Assembly: GCA_938082505.1 (NCBI GenBank)
Contig: CALLLH010000018.1
Coordinates: 1 to 64,000 of the forward strand
Reading direction: 5' to 3'
DNA: 64,000 nucleotides
From: an uncultured Flavobacteriales bacterium
GTDB lineage: Bacteria; Bacteroidota; Bacteroidia; Flavobacteriales_D; Sanyastnellaceae
Both the position numbers and the translations under genes were made by a program. Below the pieces are notes generated by a model, which was given only the letters and a program-made list of their open reading frames with translations, was not told the origin of the DNA and ran no database searches. Shown here in pieces: positions 50,429 to 59,639 of this stretch. Within the stretch, counting starts at the first letter, position 1. Every line of letters starts with the position of its first letter.

Positions 50429-52063
50429 ATGATCTGGCCCAAAGCCATGGTACACCAAGGAAACACGCCATTCCACCCGGATTTGGCCCAGAGCGGTCTT
50501 AGAAAAGCCCGAAGCATCTGGTGGAATCTCCCCCCCGCTCGGCTCATTGAGAGGACCCTGCTTGCAGGCGAGGGCAAGCTGACATCAACAGGCGCACTCG
50601 CCATAGATACCGGCCGATTTACAGGCCGAAGTCCCAAAGACAGGTTTATCGTCTCTGATTCCCTGACCCGTGACCAAGTGTGGTGGGGGGACGTCAACAA
50701 GGCCATCCAACCTGAACAGGCGACCTCATTGCATGAAGACCTGATGCAGTACCTGGATGGGAAAGGCCTGTATGTCAGAGACGCCTTCATTGGGGCACAC
50801 GAATCCTACCGCAAGTCCGTCAGGGTCATGACTGAAAAATCATGGTCCAACCTGTTTGTCTACAACATGTTCATTCGACCAAACCCGGAGGACGCCGCGC
50901 ATTTCGAGCCTGATTGGCACGTCATCTGTGCCCCGGGATTCAAGGGCAGCCCGGAACGTCATGGCATCCGCCAATCGAATTTCGCCATCCTCGATTTCAC
51001 CCACCGGCGTGTGCTCATCGGAGGCACGGGTTACACGGGAGAAATCAAGAAGGGCATGTTCAGTGCGATGAACTTCCTTCTGCCTACGGAGTCGGATGTC
51101 CTGCCCATGCATTGTTCGGCAAATGAGGGGAGCGACGGGAAGACGGCCATTTTCTTCGGTCTTTCCGGAACCGGAAAAACCACACTGTCCAGTGATCCCA
51201 ATCGGAAGTTGATCGGAGATGATGAGCATGGATGGGCCTCGGATGGCATTTTCAATTTCGAAGGGGGGTGCTATGCGAAAACCATCGACCTGAACCCTGA
51301 CCGCGAGCCGGACATATACGGGGCCATCCGTCATGGGGCCTTGCTCGAGAATATCGGCTTCGGTCCTGACGGTGTGACGCCGGATTATGCCGATGCCACC
51401 ACGACCCAGAACACCCGGGTCAGCTATCCCCTGGACCACATCGAAGGGGCCAAGCCGAGTGGGCAAGGCGCCCACCCGGATCACATTTTCTTCCTCACCT
51501 GTGACGCCTTTGGCGTTCTCCCTCCGCTGGCCAGGTTGGATGCCCCGACGGCGATGTACCATTTCATCAGCGGGTACACGGCCAAAGTGGCCGGAACGGA
51601 AGACGGCATTGACGAGCCCACCGCTGTGTTCAGCGCCTGTTTCGGAGCCCCTTTTCTCCCGCTGCACCCCGGCCGTTATGCCGAGATGCTGGGTGAGCGG
51701 ATGAAGGCACATGGTTCAAAGGTCTGGTTGGTGAACACCGGCTGGACCGGGGGACCGCATGGTGTCGGGCATCGGATGCGCCTCAAGGATACGCGCGCGC
51801 TGCTGGCCGCGGTGCTGAACGGAAGCATGGATGCCATGGATTTCGCGCCATGCGCCAGGTTCGGCTGGGAAGTTCCAATGGCTGCCCCGAATGTGGACGA
51901 TGCACTGCTGAATCCCCGCAATACCTGGAATGATGGCGAAGCCTTCGATGAGAAAGCGGATGCCTTGGCCGACCGATTCAATGCCAATTTCGAGCAGTTC
52001 GCCGACGGGGTGTCGGCTGCTGTGCGCAATGCCGCGCCCAAAGCGGGCATCTTGTCGGACTGA
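50429..52063 (+). CDS. pckA: Phosphoenolpyruvate carboxykinase (ATP)
   Basis: The 544-residue ATP-dependent enzyme converts oxaloacetate to PEP and CO2, the first step of gluconeogenesis, or runs in reverse during fermentation. Motifs are FTGRSPKDRFIV (substrate), MFSAMNFLLP, the kinase P-loop FGLSGTGKTTLSSDPN, the metal-binding GDDEHGW and NTGWTGG. mdh, which supplies oxaloacetate, is 3.5 kb upstream but not in the same operon. An internal Met at 50447 is an alternative start. Confidence 0.97.
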   Translation: MIWPKAMVHQGNTPFHPDLAQSGLRKARSIWWNLPPARLIERTLLAGEGKLTSTGALAIDTGRFTGRSPKDRFIVSDSLTRDQVWWGDVNKAIQPEQATSLHEDLMQYLDGKGLYVRDAFIGAHESYRKSVRVMTEKSWSNLFVYNMFIRPNPEDAAHFEPDWHVICAPGFKGSPERHGIRQSNFAILDFTHRRVLIGGTGYTGEIKKGMFSAMNFLLPTESDVLPMHCSANEGSDGKTAIFFGLSGTGKTTLSSDPNRKLIGDDEHGWASDGIFNFEGGCYAKTIDLNPDREPDIYGAIRHGALLENIGFGPDGVTPDYADATTTQNTRVSYPLDHIEGAKPSGQGAHPDHIFFLTCDAFGVLPPLARLDAPTAMYHFISGYTAKVAGTEDGIDEPTAVFSACFGAPFLPLHPGRYAEMLGERMKAHGSKVWLVNTGWTGGPHGVGHRMRLKDTRALLAAVLNGSMDAMDFAPCARFGWEVPMAAPNVDDALLNPRNTWNDGEAFDEKADALADRFNANFEQFADGVSAAVRNAAPKAGILSD

Positions 52064-52089
52064 CGATACAATGTGGATGATTGTGAAGT

Positions 52090-52125
52090 GACCGGGAAGA
52101 TTCCTTCCGGGTCCGGTCTTTCTTT
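52090..52125 (+). terminator. Terminator after pckA
   Basis: GACCGG (52090-52095) pairs with CCGGTC (52113-52118), with an inner GAAG/CTTC stem, followed by TTTCTTT. The T-rich tail also forms the promoter-like TTTCTTTG box directly before rsmE. Confidence 0.6.
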
Positions 52126-52130
52126 GCCCC

Positions 52131-52856
52131 ATGCGCCGTTTCCATGCTCCTGACGTGGCCATGGGTTCCTACCTGCTGGGTCCGGATGAAGCCCGTCATC
52201 TGGGACAGGTCCTGAGGGCCAAGCCCGGAGACTTTGTAGAATTGGCCGATGGCCGTGGCGCGGTATTCTCCGCCGAGGTCGTATCCGTGGGGAAGCGCGA
52301 AGCATTGCTCCAGGTGGGCATGCCGGAGTGTTTTCCAGTACCGACGCCCCGATTGACCCTCTGGGTGTCCCCTACAAAACACACGGACCGTTTTGAGTGG
52401 TTTCTGGAAAAGGCTTGTGAATGCGGCATTTCCTCCATTCAGCCCATTTGGACGACGCGCAGTGAGCGCCGTGTGGAAAAGCGGGAACGGTGGCAACGGA
52501 CTTTGGTGGAAGCGATGAAGCAGAGCCGACGGGCCTGGCTTCCGGAGCTACAGCCGGCCATGGGATTGTCCGAAGCCCTGCACGCATTGCCTGCTGGGGA
52601 GACGTGGCTTGGACTCGCCCATTGTCCCGTACCGGAGCATCCGGAATGGTCCCGCCAGGCCTTGCAGGAAGCCTTGCCGGTGGGCCGCGATGCCCTGTTG
52701 GCCATTGGTCCGGAAGGCGATTTCACACCGCAGGAAATCGAGGCATTCGCAGAGCGTGGCTTTGCGCCCGTGACCTTCGGTTCCCATCGCCTCAGAACAG
52801 AAACTGCAGCCCTCTACGCGGTGCAGGCATTCCACATCCTCAACGCAACTCCATGA
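52131..52856 (+). CDS. rsmE: 16S rRNA (uracil-1498-N3)-methyltransferase
   Basis: The 241-residue SPOUT-family enzyme begins MRRFHAPDVAMGSYLLGPDEA. It has HLGQVLRAKPGDFVEL (PUA-like domain), KTQRVEW-like KHTDRFEWFLEKACECG and the knot signature LLAIGPEGDFTPQEIEAF, then LRTETAALYAVQAF. It methylates U1498 of 16S rRNA. The start codon is four bases after a TTTCTTTG box, so the message may be leaderless. It overlaps the next gene by 4 bases. Confidence 0.95.
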   Translation: MRRFHAPDVAMGSYLLGPDEARHLGQVLRAKPGDFVELADGRGAVFSAEVVSVGKREALLQVGMPECFPVPTPRLTLWVSPTKHTDRFEWFLEKACECGISSIQPIWTTRSERRVEKRERWQRTLVEAMKQSRRAWLPELQPAMGLSEALHALPAGETWLGLAHCPVPEHPEWSRQALQEALPVGRDALLAIGPEGDFTPQEIEAFAERGFAPVTFGSHRLRTETAALYAVQAFHILNATP

Positions 52857-53170
52857 AGTTCATTCGCAACCTCTTTCTGCTGCTGGTCTTTGCCGGTGGA
52901 GCCCTGTATTTCACCAATCCCGATCAGGCGGCTTTTTCAGCTTGGCTCTCGGTATATGTCCAGAATGAACTGGCCGACGATGAACCCGGTGAATCCGAGC
53001 TCGGCAAGAAATTCCGTCGTGGACTCGGGCAGATTGCAGGCGCGGCTGGCGGCAAGATGGCCGAGAGGCAGGACCTGACCGTGGCCTCGCTGTATACGAT
53101 TGAAATCGCGGGAGAATCCCACGTCTTCGTAGGGGTTGCGGGGCAGTTTTTCGCCCTCAAGGGCGCTTGA
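52853..53170 (+). CDS. Small DUF4359-like exported or anchored protein
   Basis: The 105-residue protein has one N-terminal hydrophobic helix (FIRNLFLLLVFAGGALYFTN) and a small hydrophilic domain ending TIEIAGESHVFVGVAG and FFALKGA. This resembles DUF4359, whose function is unknown. The ATG overlaps the rsmE stop (ATGA), so they are co-translated. It converges with the DUF551 gene three bases after its stop. Confidence 0.65.
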   Translation: MKFIRNLFLLLVFAGGALYFTNPDQAAFSAWLSVYVQNELADDEPGESELGKKFRRGLGQIAGAAGGKMAERQDLTVASLYTIEIAGESHVFVGVAGQFFALKGA

Positions 53171-53173
53171 GCC

Positions 53174-53485
53174 TCAGCCGTTGTCCTCTTGGGAAGGGGG
53201 AGGGGCTTCAGGCATGGGCATCCAATGGGTCACCGCCTTGAAATATTGGTTCGACGCGCCTTCCCCGGACCAGAAGTGACGGCCGTGGTTGTCCGCCTGA
53301 TTGGATTGCTCAGCAAAGAAGTGCTCCATGAACCGAAGGACCAGGACTTCCCTCAGCTCGAAGCTGGCCTTGCCGGGGAGCAGGACTTCGTTGCCGGGCA
53401 CCACCGCGAGGACGCGCTCCCCGTTCGAGGGCAGGCGCTCTTCACAGGCTATCCAGCCAAGGCCGATGTGGGCAAGCTGTTCCAT
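53174..53485 (-). CDS. DUF551-like small protein
   Basis: The 103-residue protein has the pattern of DUF551: WIACEERLPSNGERVLAV near the start and AVTHWMPMPEAPPP at the end. It is cytoplasmic and of unknown function. The ATG at 53485 lies two bases after the crotonase stop, which indicates translational coupling. Confidence 0.7.
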   Translation of the reverse strand: MEQLAHIGLGWIACEERLPSNGERVLAVVPGNEVLLPGKASFELREVLVLRFMEHFFAEQSNQADNHGRHFWSGEGASNQYFKAVTHWMPMPEAPPPSQEDNG

Positions 53486-53487
53486 GG

Positions 53488-54270
53488 TCAACGTCCGTGA
53501 AAGTTAGGGTGCCGCTTTTCAAGGAATGCGGCCACCCCTTCCTTGTAGTCCTCTGTACGGGATGCGGCCCGCTGAAGTTCCATTTCCGTATCGAGCTGGG
53601 CGCTCAACCCTTGCTCAAATCCCTGTTCGAACGCGGCTTTCGTCAACGCCAATCCCCGGGTAGGCATGGCGGCGAGCTGCTTGGCCATGGACGCCACTTC
53701 CGCGGTGAACTCATCGTCGGCGATCGCACGGTGGATCATGCCCATGGCCGCGGCTTCCTCGGCACCGACGGGGGTGCCGAAGTAGGCGAGGGCCGTCGCC
53801 CGCTGCAATCCGACAAGCCTCGGCAGCATCCAGGTGCCACCGCTGTCGGGAATCAGGCCGATCTTGGAGAAGGCCTGTATGAACCGGGCGCTGGATGCGG
53901 CCACGCACAAATCTGCCGCAAGGGCGAGGTTGGCACCCGCTCCGGCAGCAACGCCATTGACGGCGGCGATGATGGGTTTGGGGAGGGCCCGCATTTTTCG
54001 GACCGTGGTGTTGTAGCTCCCCCCTACAATGTCCTCGAGTGGGGGGGCATCCTCGGCGGTCACCTCTTTCAAATCCTGACCGGCACAGAACGCCTTGCCC
54101 ACACCGGTAAGGACAACGCAGCGCACGGTTTCGTCCACAGCGGCATCATCCAAGGCTCCTTGCAGGGCAGCAGCCATGGGACGCGTAAAACTGTTGAAGG
54201 CAGCAGGACGGTTGAGCGTCAAAGTCAGGACTCCGCCCTCCCGGGATCTCAGGATGGTTTCTTCGGGCAT
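53488..54270 (-). CDS. Enoyl-CoA hydratase/isomerase, PaaG-like
   Basis: The 260-residue crotonase-fold protein has LNRPAAFNSFT (CoA-binding start), GKAFCAGQDLKE and GVAAGAGANLALAADL (oxyanion hole), then KIGLIPDSGGTWMLPRLVG. The Asp in PDSGG is the PaaG-type catalytic residue. PaaG isomerises ring-1,2-epoxyphenylacetyl-CoA, but no other phenylacetate genes are in the window, so a general fatty-acid role is as likely. The ATG at 54270 is preferred over a TTG nine bases upstream because a TACATTG box sits directly before it (54283-54277). Confidence 0.9.
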   Translation of the reverse strand: MPEETILRSREGGVLTLTLNRPAAFNSFTRPMAAALQGALDDAAVDETVRCVVLTGVGKAFCAGQDLKEVTAEDAPPLEDIVGGSYNTTVRKMRALPKPIIAAVNGVAAGAGANLALAADLCVAASSARFIQAFSKIGLIPDSGGTWMLPRLVGLQRATALAYFGTPVGAEEAAAMGMIHRAIADDEFTAEVASMAKQLAAMPTRGLALTKAAFEQGFEQGLSAQLDTEMELQRAASRTEDYKEGVAAFLEKRHPNFHGR

Positions 54271-54290
54271 CGGGTGCAATGTAGCGCGCC

Positions 54291-56675
54291 TTATCGGCGC
54301 ACCACAAGGCGTTGGACGGCCCTGCCTTGCAGGTGGAGCACTTCGACGAGATAGGTGCCTTGTCGCAGCCCGCCCACATCAAGGGTTTCCACATTCATCA
54401 TGTCACCGGAGGCAAGGACCTCCCTTCCTGCTGCATCCCGGAGTACGATGGATTGCACCGCCCATGCCTCAGGCAGGCTCAGCCGAACCACTCCGCTCGC
54501 CGGATTGGGGAGCAGCACGAATGTGGAATGGACAGCATCCACGACGGAGGAGACCCCCAAAGTGTCGCAGAAGATGTCGCCGCAGCCAATGGCGTCAACG
54601 ACCTCGATACAATAGGCCCCATCCGGCAATCCTGTCCACGCGAGGGAAAGGTTGCCAACCCCACCTTCGATTCCTGTCGGCACCTGGTTTCCGTCCAGCA
54701 GGATGAACTCATAGGGCGGAGTACCCCCCGAGACTTCGCATTGCAGGAACCCTGAGGCATCATCTGAGGTGATGACCGCTTCCAGCGCCGTGCACAGGCT
54801 GTCATCGGCCAGTGCACAGGGATTGAAGTTGCAGGCCTCAGGGTCGCCGCATCCCGCTTCGAAATTGACCACAGGGGCGGTGTATCCTCCGTAGAGAGGC
54901 CAGACCCATCCCGTACCGTCGTACGCGACTGTTGTGGTATCGCCGGAATACCCGCTGACCACGGTCATATCGGACCCGCAGACAGACAAAGTTTGGGAGA
55001 GGAGGTCGTCGTAGAGCACCTGGAATCCGGAGGCGACCAGCAATGTGGCGATTTCCGGTGTGATGGACCAGGTATGGCCGGAGGTGTCGGTTCCGGGGAC
55101 CAAGGTCACAAAGCCGTCATCGTAGACTTCGTATCCGCCGCAGGCTTCAGGGTCGACGAGCCCGAGCATCATCACGCCCACGGTGCCCAGGGGGGCATCG
55201 GCATCGACATATTCACAGGTTCCTTCATCGCCGTAGTTGCAGGCAATGGGGTCGCCACAAACCGCCGCACTGCCGCATGCTTCGAGCGGCGTGGGATTGA
55301 TCTCGATGACCTCTCCGGAAGACAGGTCCTGGCCCGCAAAAGCAGGGAAATTCAAGGGGTATCGGTCGGCGCGGAAAGTGAGGTTGTTGTTCATCTGGAG
55401 CTCGGTGCCCTGTTCCACTGGCGCCCCTTGAATCAGCGGTGTCCTGTATTCCCAGGCGAGCTCGCCATCCTCCGTGATTTCGAAGAGTTCCCCGGTACGG
55501 CCGTTGCAGATGAGGTTGCCTCCATTGCCCAGCCTCTGGAAAGAGCTGAGTCCCGTGCTGCTCAGGCCCGGCTGGGTGTAGGTCCATTGGAAATCTTCCG
55601 GACCCCAGCGTCCCGTCGACGTATTGAACTCGTAGCCACCGTCGTATTCGTCGAAAATGGGTGAGATGATGGCGGCTTCAGAATGTGTTCCTGTCGTGTC
55701 CGCACTGGGTACCCGGTTGTTGAAGACGAAGAACTTCGTGAAATCGGGGTTGCCCGGTTGGACGCCCAGTCCGTTGCCCCAATGGATGTCGTGCTGGTAG
55801 AACAGCTTTTGGTCCGCGCTGTCCCCCCTTTGATAAGCCTCGGGGTTGCCCCAGCGCCAGATCAGGTTGTCATTGAACTGCCAATCGTGCCAGATGACCC
55901 ACACTTCGTTGAAGGTGGGGACGCTCATGATGATCTGACCCGCGGTATCGTAGAAGGGGAAATAATCGATGGCATTCATGTGCAGCCAATCGGCGGCCTG
56001 TGAGCTGGGCGAGCCGAAATTGAGGTCGATCAGGTGCTGGTTGTCCGCCACTACGCCGTAGTTGGCCTTGGTGCTGTCGTAATCCTGTACGAGGTGATCC
56101 CACACCCGCCATTCCCATACGATGTCCGCTCCACCCGAGGTGTCGGGCTGCAATTCGATGAGCTTGTCGCTCCACAGCTCTCCGCCATCGAGCAGCGCAG
56201 GGTCGCGTCCGTTCTCGATGCACTCAAGGCTGTCGATGACTTCCCAGCAGATGGCGATTACGTTGCCTTGCGGCGTCACCGTGAAGTCGTGGTGGAGGCG
56301 CATGCTGTCGTTGTTGGCGGTGAAGCTCCACAGCACCTCGTTGTTCCACGTGCGCCTTTCGATGGTGGCACCACCGCCACCCGCCCAGATCGGGTCGTTT
56401 CCCACGGCGGCCGGCCGCGAAGTCATGATGATGTCCCCATTGGGTTGCAGGTATGCCGTGTTGCCCGGCCTGCGGTTCTCTGCGATGGTCCAATCGTGCA
56501 CCACTTCTCCGCAGGCATTGAGGAGCATCGCGCGGTTCTGGTTGTGCGGGTAGATCATCGTGTACCCTTCTGTATACAGGTCGGGGTCATAGGCGATGGT
56601 GCCCACGGTATTCTGGGCAGGAACAGCGCCGAAGGGGAGCAGGATGGCTAGGATAGCGGTCAATCGAAGGGTCAT
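54291..56675 (-). CDS. Arylsulfotransferase-like secreted protein with T9SS sorting domain
   Basis: The 794-residue protein has a signal peptide (LTAILAILLPFGAVPAQ). An ASST-type propeller covers about 25-440, with repeated NGD/NGN turns: AYLQPNGDIIMTS, LHHDFTVTPQGNVI, VWEWRVWDHLVQD, HDIHWGNGLG and GNLICNGRTGELFEI. Two cysteine motifs follow, CGDPIACNYGDEG and CGDPEACNFNPCA, then an SprB-like SGGTPPYEFILLDG domain. The T9SS domain begins FVLLPNPASG and ends RAVQRLVVRR. ASST enzymes move sulfate between phenols without PAPS; activity here is inference. The ATG at 56675 gives the signal peptide. Confidence 0.82.
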   Translation of the reverse strand: MTLRLTAILAILLPFGAVPAQNTVGTIAYDPDLYTEGYTMIYPHNQNRAMLLNACGEVVHDWTIAENRRPGNTAYLQPNGDIIMTSRPAAVGNDPIWAGGGGATIERRTWNNEVLWSFTANNDSMRLHHDFTVTPQGNVIAICWEVIDSLECIENGRDPALLDGGELWSDKLIELQPDTSGGADIVWEWRVWDHLVQDYDSTKANYGVVADNQHLIDLNFGSPSSQAADWLHMNAIDYFPFYDTAGQIIMSVPTFNEVWVIWHDWQFNDNLIWRWGNPEAYQRGDSADQKLFYQHDIHWGNGLGVQPGNPDFTKFFVFNNRVPSADTTGTHSEAAIISPIFDEYDGGYEFNTSTGRWGPEDFQWTYTQPGLSSTGLSSFQRLGNGGNLICNGRTGELFEITEDGELAWEYRTPLIQGAPVEQGTELQMNNNLTFRADRYPLNFPAFAGQDLSSGEVIEINPTPLEACGSAAVCGDPIACNYGDEGTCEYVDADAPLGTVGVMMLGLVDPEACGGYEVYDDGFVTLVPGTDTSGHTWSITPEIATLLVASGFQVLYDDLLSQTLSVCGSDMTVVSGYSGDTTTVAYDGTGWVWPLYGGYTAPVVNFEAGCGDPEACNFNPCALADDSLCTALEAVITSDDASGFLQCEVSGGTPPYEFILLDGNQVPTGIEGGVGNLSLAWTGLPDGAYCIEVVDAIGCGDIFCDTLGVSSVVDAVHSTFVLLPNPASGVVRLSLPEAWAVQSIVLRDAAGREVLASGDMMNVETLDVGGLRQGTYLVEVLHLQGRAVQRLVVRR

Positions 56676-56709
56676 GGTCGTATTGAAAATCGGGGGGCAA
56701 AGTTGGGTG

Positions 56710-58404
56710 TCAATGGCGAATATGAAGCCGTCGGGGCGGGCCCAGGGGCAGTCCCTGGGCATCGAAGGTGTGCAGCAGCAGCATGCCTGCAGGCCACGCG
56801 GAAACATCGACGACGTGCTCCGTCGATGTTTCGAGATGGGTGCCAAGAGTTCTGCCTGAGAGGTCGGTCAAGCGCAGGGCGACCGGCACCGGGCTGCGGA
56901 CGAAGAGGGCATGGTCCACCGGGTTGGGGCCGAACAGGAATTCAACCACACCGGCTTCAAGGCCCGTCGTGCCGGAGGTGTCGATGGGTGCTGGGTACAG
57001 GGTGCAATCGAAGGGGAGGGGATTGCCCTCAACAGGGTCTCCCGGCGTCATGTCCCGCCCTGCGAATGCCGCGTAGTCCGGTGCGTAGCGGTAGGCCCTG
57101 AAGGTGGCAGTGCCGAAGGGATTGTCGCCCTGACTGATGGCCCCCCATTGATTGTATGCCGTGGTGTATTCCCAGACGATGTCGCCTTCGGGCGTGATTT
57201 CGAACAGCTTGCCCTTGTTGCCCTCACAGATGAGCGTGTTGCCATTGGGAAGGCGCTGTGATCCGCTGATGTTGTGGCTGTGGAATGCCATGCTTGGATT
57301 TTCGGGCCAACTCCAGCTCAGCTGCCATGGCGCAAAAGGGACACCGAAGTCATCTTCCGGGGGGAGCGTGTAATGGCCATCAGCCCACGGAAGCAAAAGT
57401 TCATCCACCGAACTGCCGTCGCCCCCGGGCCGACCGTTGCCATTGTTGTAGACCATCACGGTCAATGCAGAATCCCCACCGGTGATGGAAGGCCCCTCTT
57501 GAAGCAACCAGTGGGCATCGTGCTGCTGATAAAAGAACCGGTCCTCGGCATCGCCGCGGTTGTAGGTCTGGGGGTTGCCCCAGCGGTAGAGCAGGTCTCC
57601 GGCGGGCCCCGCCGCATCTTCCGTTGAGGTGCTGTGGTCGATGATGTAGAATTCGTTCCAATTCCGAGAATTGAGCATCAATTGGTCCAGTTCCGCATTG
57701 TACGCGACCGCATTGCAGTGGAACCAGTCGCCCCCGGCATTGCCTCCGGGAAATCCGCCGCCCGTGACCTGGCCGTAGTTGATGTTGAAACGGGTCGGGG
57801 AGAGGGCGGGGTCCGCAAAATGGGGGAGCTCGGGATCCACATCTTGGATCAGGTGGTCCCAGGCATGCCACTCCCACACCACATTCCCTCCGTCCTCTCC
57901 GTCCGGTTCGATTTCCACCAGCATTGGAGGCCACAGGGGCCCCTCACTTTCCCTGCCTGCCTCAGCCGCCTCGGCTTCCGTCTTGAGCTCCCATGCGAGC
58001 AGGACCACATTCCCGTTGGGCAGCCACGCCATATCGTGGTGGTGGTGCGCCGTGTCATTGGCGAGGGTGTAGCTCCACAGCAATTCCCCGTCCCAACTGA
58101 AACGCTCGATGCGTCCGCCTATGCCTCCGCCATTGAAGACGGTGCTCGATTGCCGTGCCGTGCGCAACAGCGATCCGTCTTCGAGCAGATAGGCGGACTC
58201 CCCCGGTCGGAATTCACTGTCCCACTGGTTGACGATCCTGCCGCAGTTGTCGATCAGATGGGTGCGCGTTGCCCCCGTGGGGGCTACGAGCGTATATCCA
58301 TCGAAGGCCTCGGGTCCATTGAGGAACAGTCCAACCGTTTGATTTTGGCCGGCACCCAGGGCGGGCAACAGCAGGAGGCAAATCAGGGCAAGGTCGAACC
58401 GCAT
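56710..58404 (-). CDS. Second arylsulfotransferase-like secreted protein with T9SS sorting domain
   Basis: The 564-residue paralogue of the next gene has the same order but is shorter. It has a signal peptide (LALICLLLLPALGAGQ), then SAYLLEDGSLLRTA, HHHHDMAWLPNGNVV, VVWEWHAWDHLIQD, DLLYRWGNPQTYN, QHDAHWLLQE and SQRLPNGNTLICEGNKGK. The C-terminal LFGPNPVDHALFV starts a T9SS domain. It lacks the CGDPxACN modules and the SprB-like domain of its neighbour. The conserved His residues in both copies suggest an intact active site. The stop lies 34 bases before the next start. Confidence 0.82.
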   Translation of the reverse strand: MRFDLALICLLLLPALGAGQNQTVGLFLNGPEAFDGYTLVAPTGATRTHLIDNCGRIVNQWDSEFRPGESAYLLEDGSLLRTARQSSTVFNGGGIGGRIERFSWDGELLWSYTLANDTAHHHHDMAWLPNGNVVLLAWELKTEAEAAEAGRESEGPLWPPMLVEIEPDGEDGGNVVWEWHAWDHLIQDVDPELPHFADPALSPTRFNINYGQVTGGGFPGGNAGGDWFHCNAVAYNAELDQLMLNSRNWNEFYIIDHSTSTEDAAGPAGDLLYRWGNPQTYNRGDAEDRFFYQQHDAHWLLQEGPSITGGDSALTVMVYNNGNGRPGGDGSSVDELLLPWADGHYTLPPEDDFGVPFAPWQLSWSWPENPSMAFHSHNISGSQRLPNGNTLICEGNKGKLFEITPEGDIVWEYTTAYNQWGAISQGDNPFGTATFRAYRYAPDYAAFAGRDMTPGDPVEGNPLPFDCTLYPAPIDTSGTTGLEAGVVEFLFGPNPVDHALFVRSPVPVALRLTDLSGRTLGTHLETSTEHVVDVSAWPAGMLLLHTFDAQGLPLGPPRRLHIRH

Positions 58405-58519
58405 GGGCTGGTTGTTCTTTTTATGGCCTGATCCTCACCCGGCCCCATGGCCGTGTTCATTCAGGCTGAACAAAGGACGCATCAAATCGCGAAAGGTTGA
58501 ATGCAGGCGGCGGTACGCG

Positions 58520-58526
58520 TAATTTG
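58520..58526 (+). promoter_or_regulatory. -7-like box TAATTTG before smpB
   Basis: TAATTTG ends 11 bases before the smpB ATG; it is one base shorter than the consensus. Confidence 0.35.
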
Positions 58527-58537
58527 TCCCTGCGTCC

Positions 58538-58975
58538 ATGGGCATCGAAATCAAGAACAGGAAGGCGGCATTCAGCTATTTCCTCACGGACCGTTACACG
58601 GCAGGCATTCAGCTGCAAGGCACGGAGATCAAGAGCATCCGGGCCGGAAAGGCGAGCATCATGGAAGCCTACTGCAAATTCCAAGGCGATGAGTTGTTCG
58701 TCTTCAACATGTACATCGAGGTGTATGGAAATGCGGGCTATGTGACCCATGAGCCCCGGCGGATCCGAAAGCTCCTGATGAAACGGACGGAGTTGAGCAA
58801 GCTTCAGCGCAAGCTGCGGGATGTGGGGGTGACGGTGGTTCCGACCCGCCTTTTCATCTCGGAGAGTGGTTTTGCAAAGCTGGACATTGCCGTTGCCAAG
58901 GGAAAGAAACTGGTGGACAAGCGCAACACCATCAAGGACCGGGACCAGGCCCGGGACCTCGACAGAAGGGGGTAG
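58538..58975 (+). CDS. smpB: SsrA-binding protein
   Basis: The 145-residue protein binds tmRNA for rescue of stalled ribosomes. It has IKNRKAAFSYFL, GIQLQGTEIKSIRAGKASI, RRIRKLLMKRTELSKLQ and the basic C-terminal tail KKLVDKRNTIKDRDQARDLD, which enters the decoding site. Length and motifs are standard. The tmRNA gene is not in the window. Confidence 0.97.
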   Translation: MGIEIKNRKAAFSYFLTDRYTAGIQLQGTEIKSIRAGKASIMEAYCKFQGDELFVFNMYIEVYGNAGYVTHEPRRIRKLLMKRTELSKLQRKLRDVGVTVVPTRLFISESGFAKLDIAVAKGKKLVDKRNTIKDRDQARDLDRRG

Positions 58976-58990
58976 GCAGAAAGAACCGGG

Positions 58991-59557
58991 TCAGACCGTC
59001 AGGCCTTGGGAAGACTGCAATTGCAGCCGGTACTGTTCGTGGAACGAGGACCAGTCCCACAGGAAATGCCGCAAGATCTCCTCCATCTGCATGAGGAAGC
59101 GGGGGTTGGGCACGTTCAATGAACGGAAGTATTCTTCCTGGCAGTCATTCAGGCTGTAGCCGAGATACATGCCGCGGGACATGGCGCTCAACGTCTTCTT
59201 GGAAGGTTTGTTCAGCTTGGCCATGGCATCGCGGGTGGTTCCGATGCGATGGGCCAATTGTTCCACCGGCAATTCCAACTGCTTGGACAATTCGTTCAGG
59301 ATGGCTTCGACGAGAACCTGGTCGCTGCCCGGCTCGAAGAAATGGGGAATGGAATCCAGATTTCCTGCCAGCACGACCAACAGGAAGGGGCCCACTTCGG
59401 AATCCTCGATGTTCGGATGGTGCTCCAAATGGGGAGTCTCCCGCATCAGCCCGAGGACATCTGCCCAGGCGTCCTCCACACTGTCAAGCGTGGCATGGAC
59501 GAACATCCTGGCGGCCTCTTCAGGCTTGAGTTTTTTCTTGCCCCAGTTGAACAACAT
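58991..59557 (-). CDS. Hypothetical protein
   Basis: The 188-residue protein begins MLFNWGKKKLKPEEAARMFV and is mostly helical and soluble. A central LPVEQLAHRIGTTRDAMAKL segment has a helix-turn-helix-like rhythm but no clear family match. An aromatic C-terminus contains LRHFLWDWSSFHEQYRL. I do not recognise it. It converges with smpB and is divergent from pyrD. A TAGCTTTA box (59580-59573, minus) lies before its ATG. Confidence 0.65.
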   Translation of the reverse strand: MLFNWGKKKLKPEEAARMFVHATLDSVEDAWADVLGLMRETPHLEHHPNIEDSEVGPFLLVVLAGNLDSIPHFFEPGSDQVLVEAILNELSKQLELPVEQLAHRIGTTRDAMAKLNKPSKKTLSAMSRGMYLGYSLNDCQEEYFRSLNVPNPRFLMQMEEILRHFLWDWSSFHEQYRLQLQSSQGLTV

Positions 59558-59639
59558 TCTTCAGGTTGGCCGTAAAGCTATTTCCAAGGATGACCGGAGC
59601 ATCCGTTCCTGGAAGGTGCCGTTTCCACATGTTTATCAA

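Noticed and set aside
53488-54270. Phenylacetate degradation locus based on the PaaG-like gene
   Set aside because: No paaABCDE, paaK or paaZ genes are in the window.
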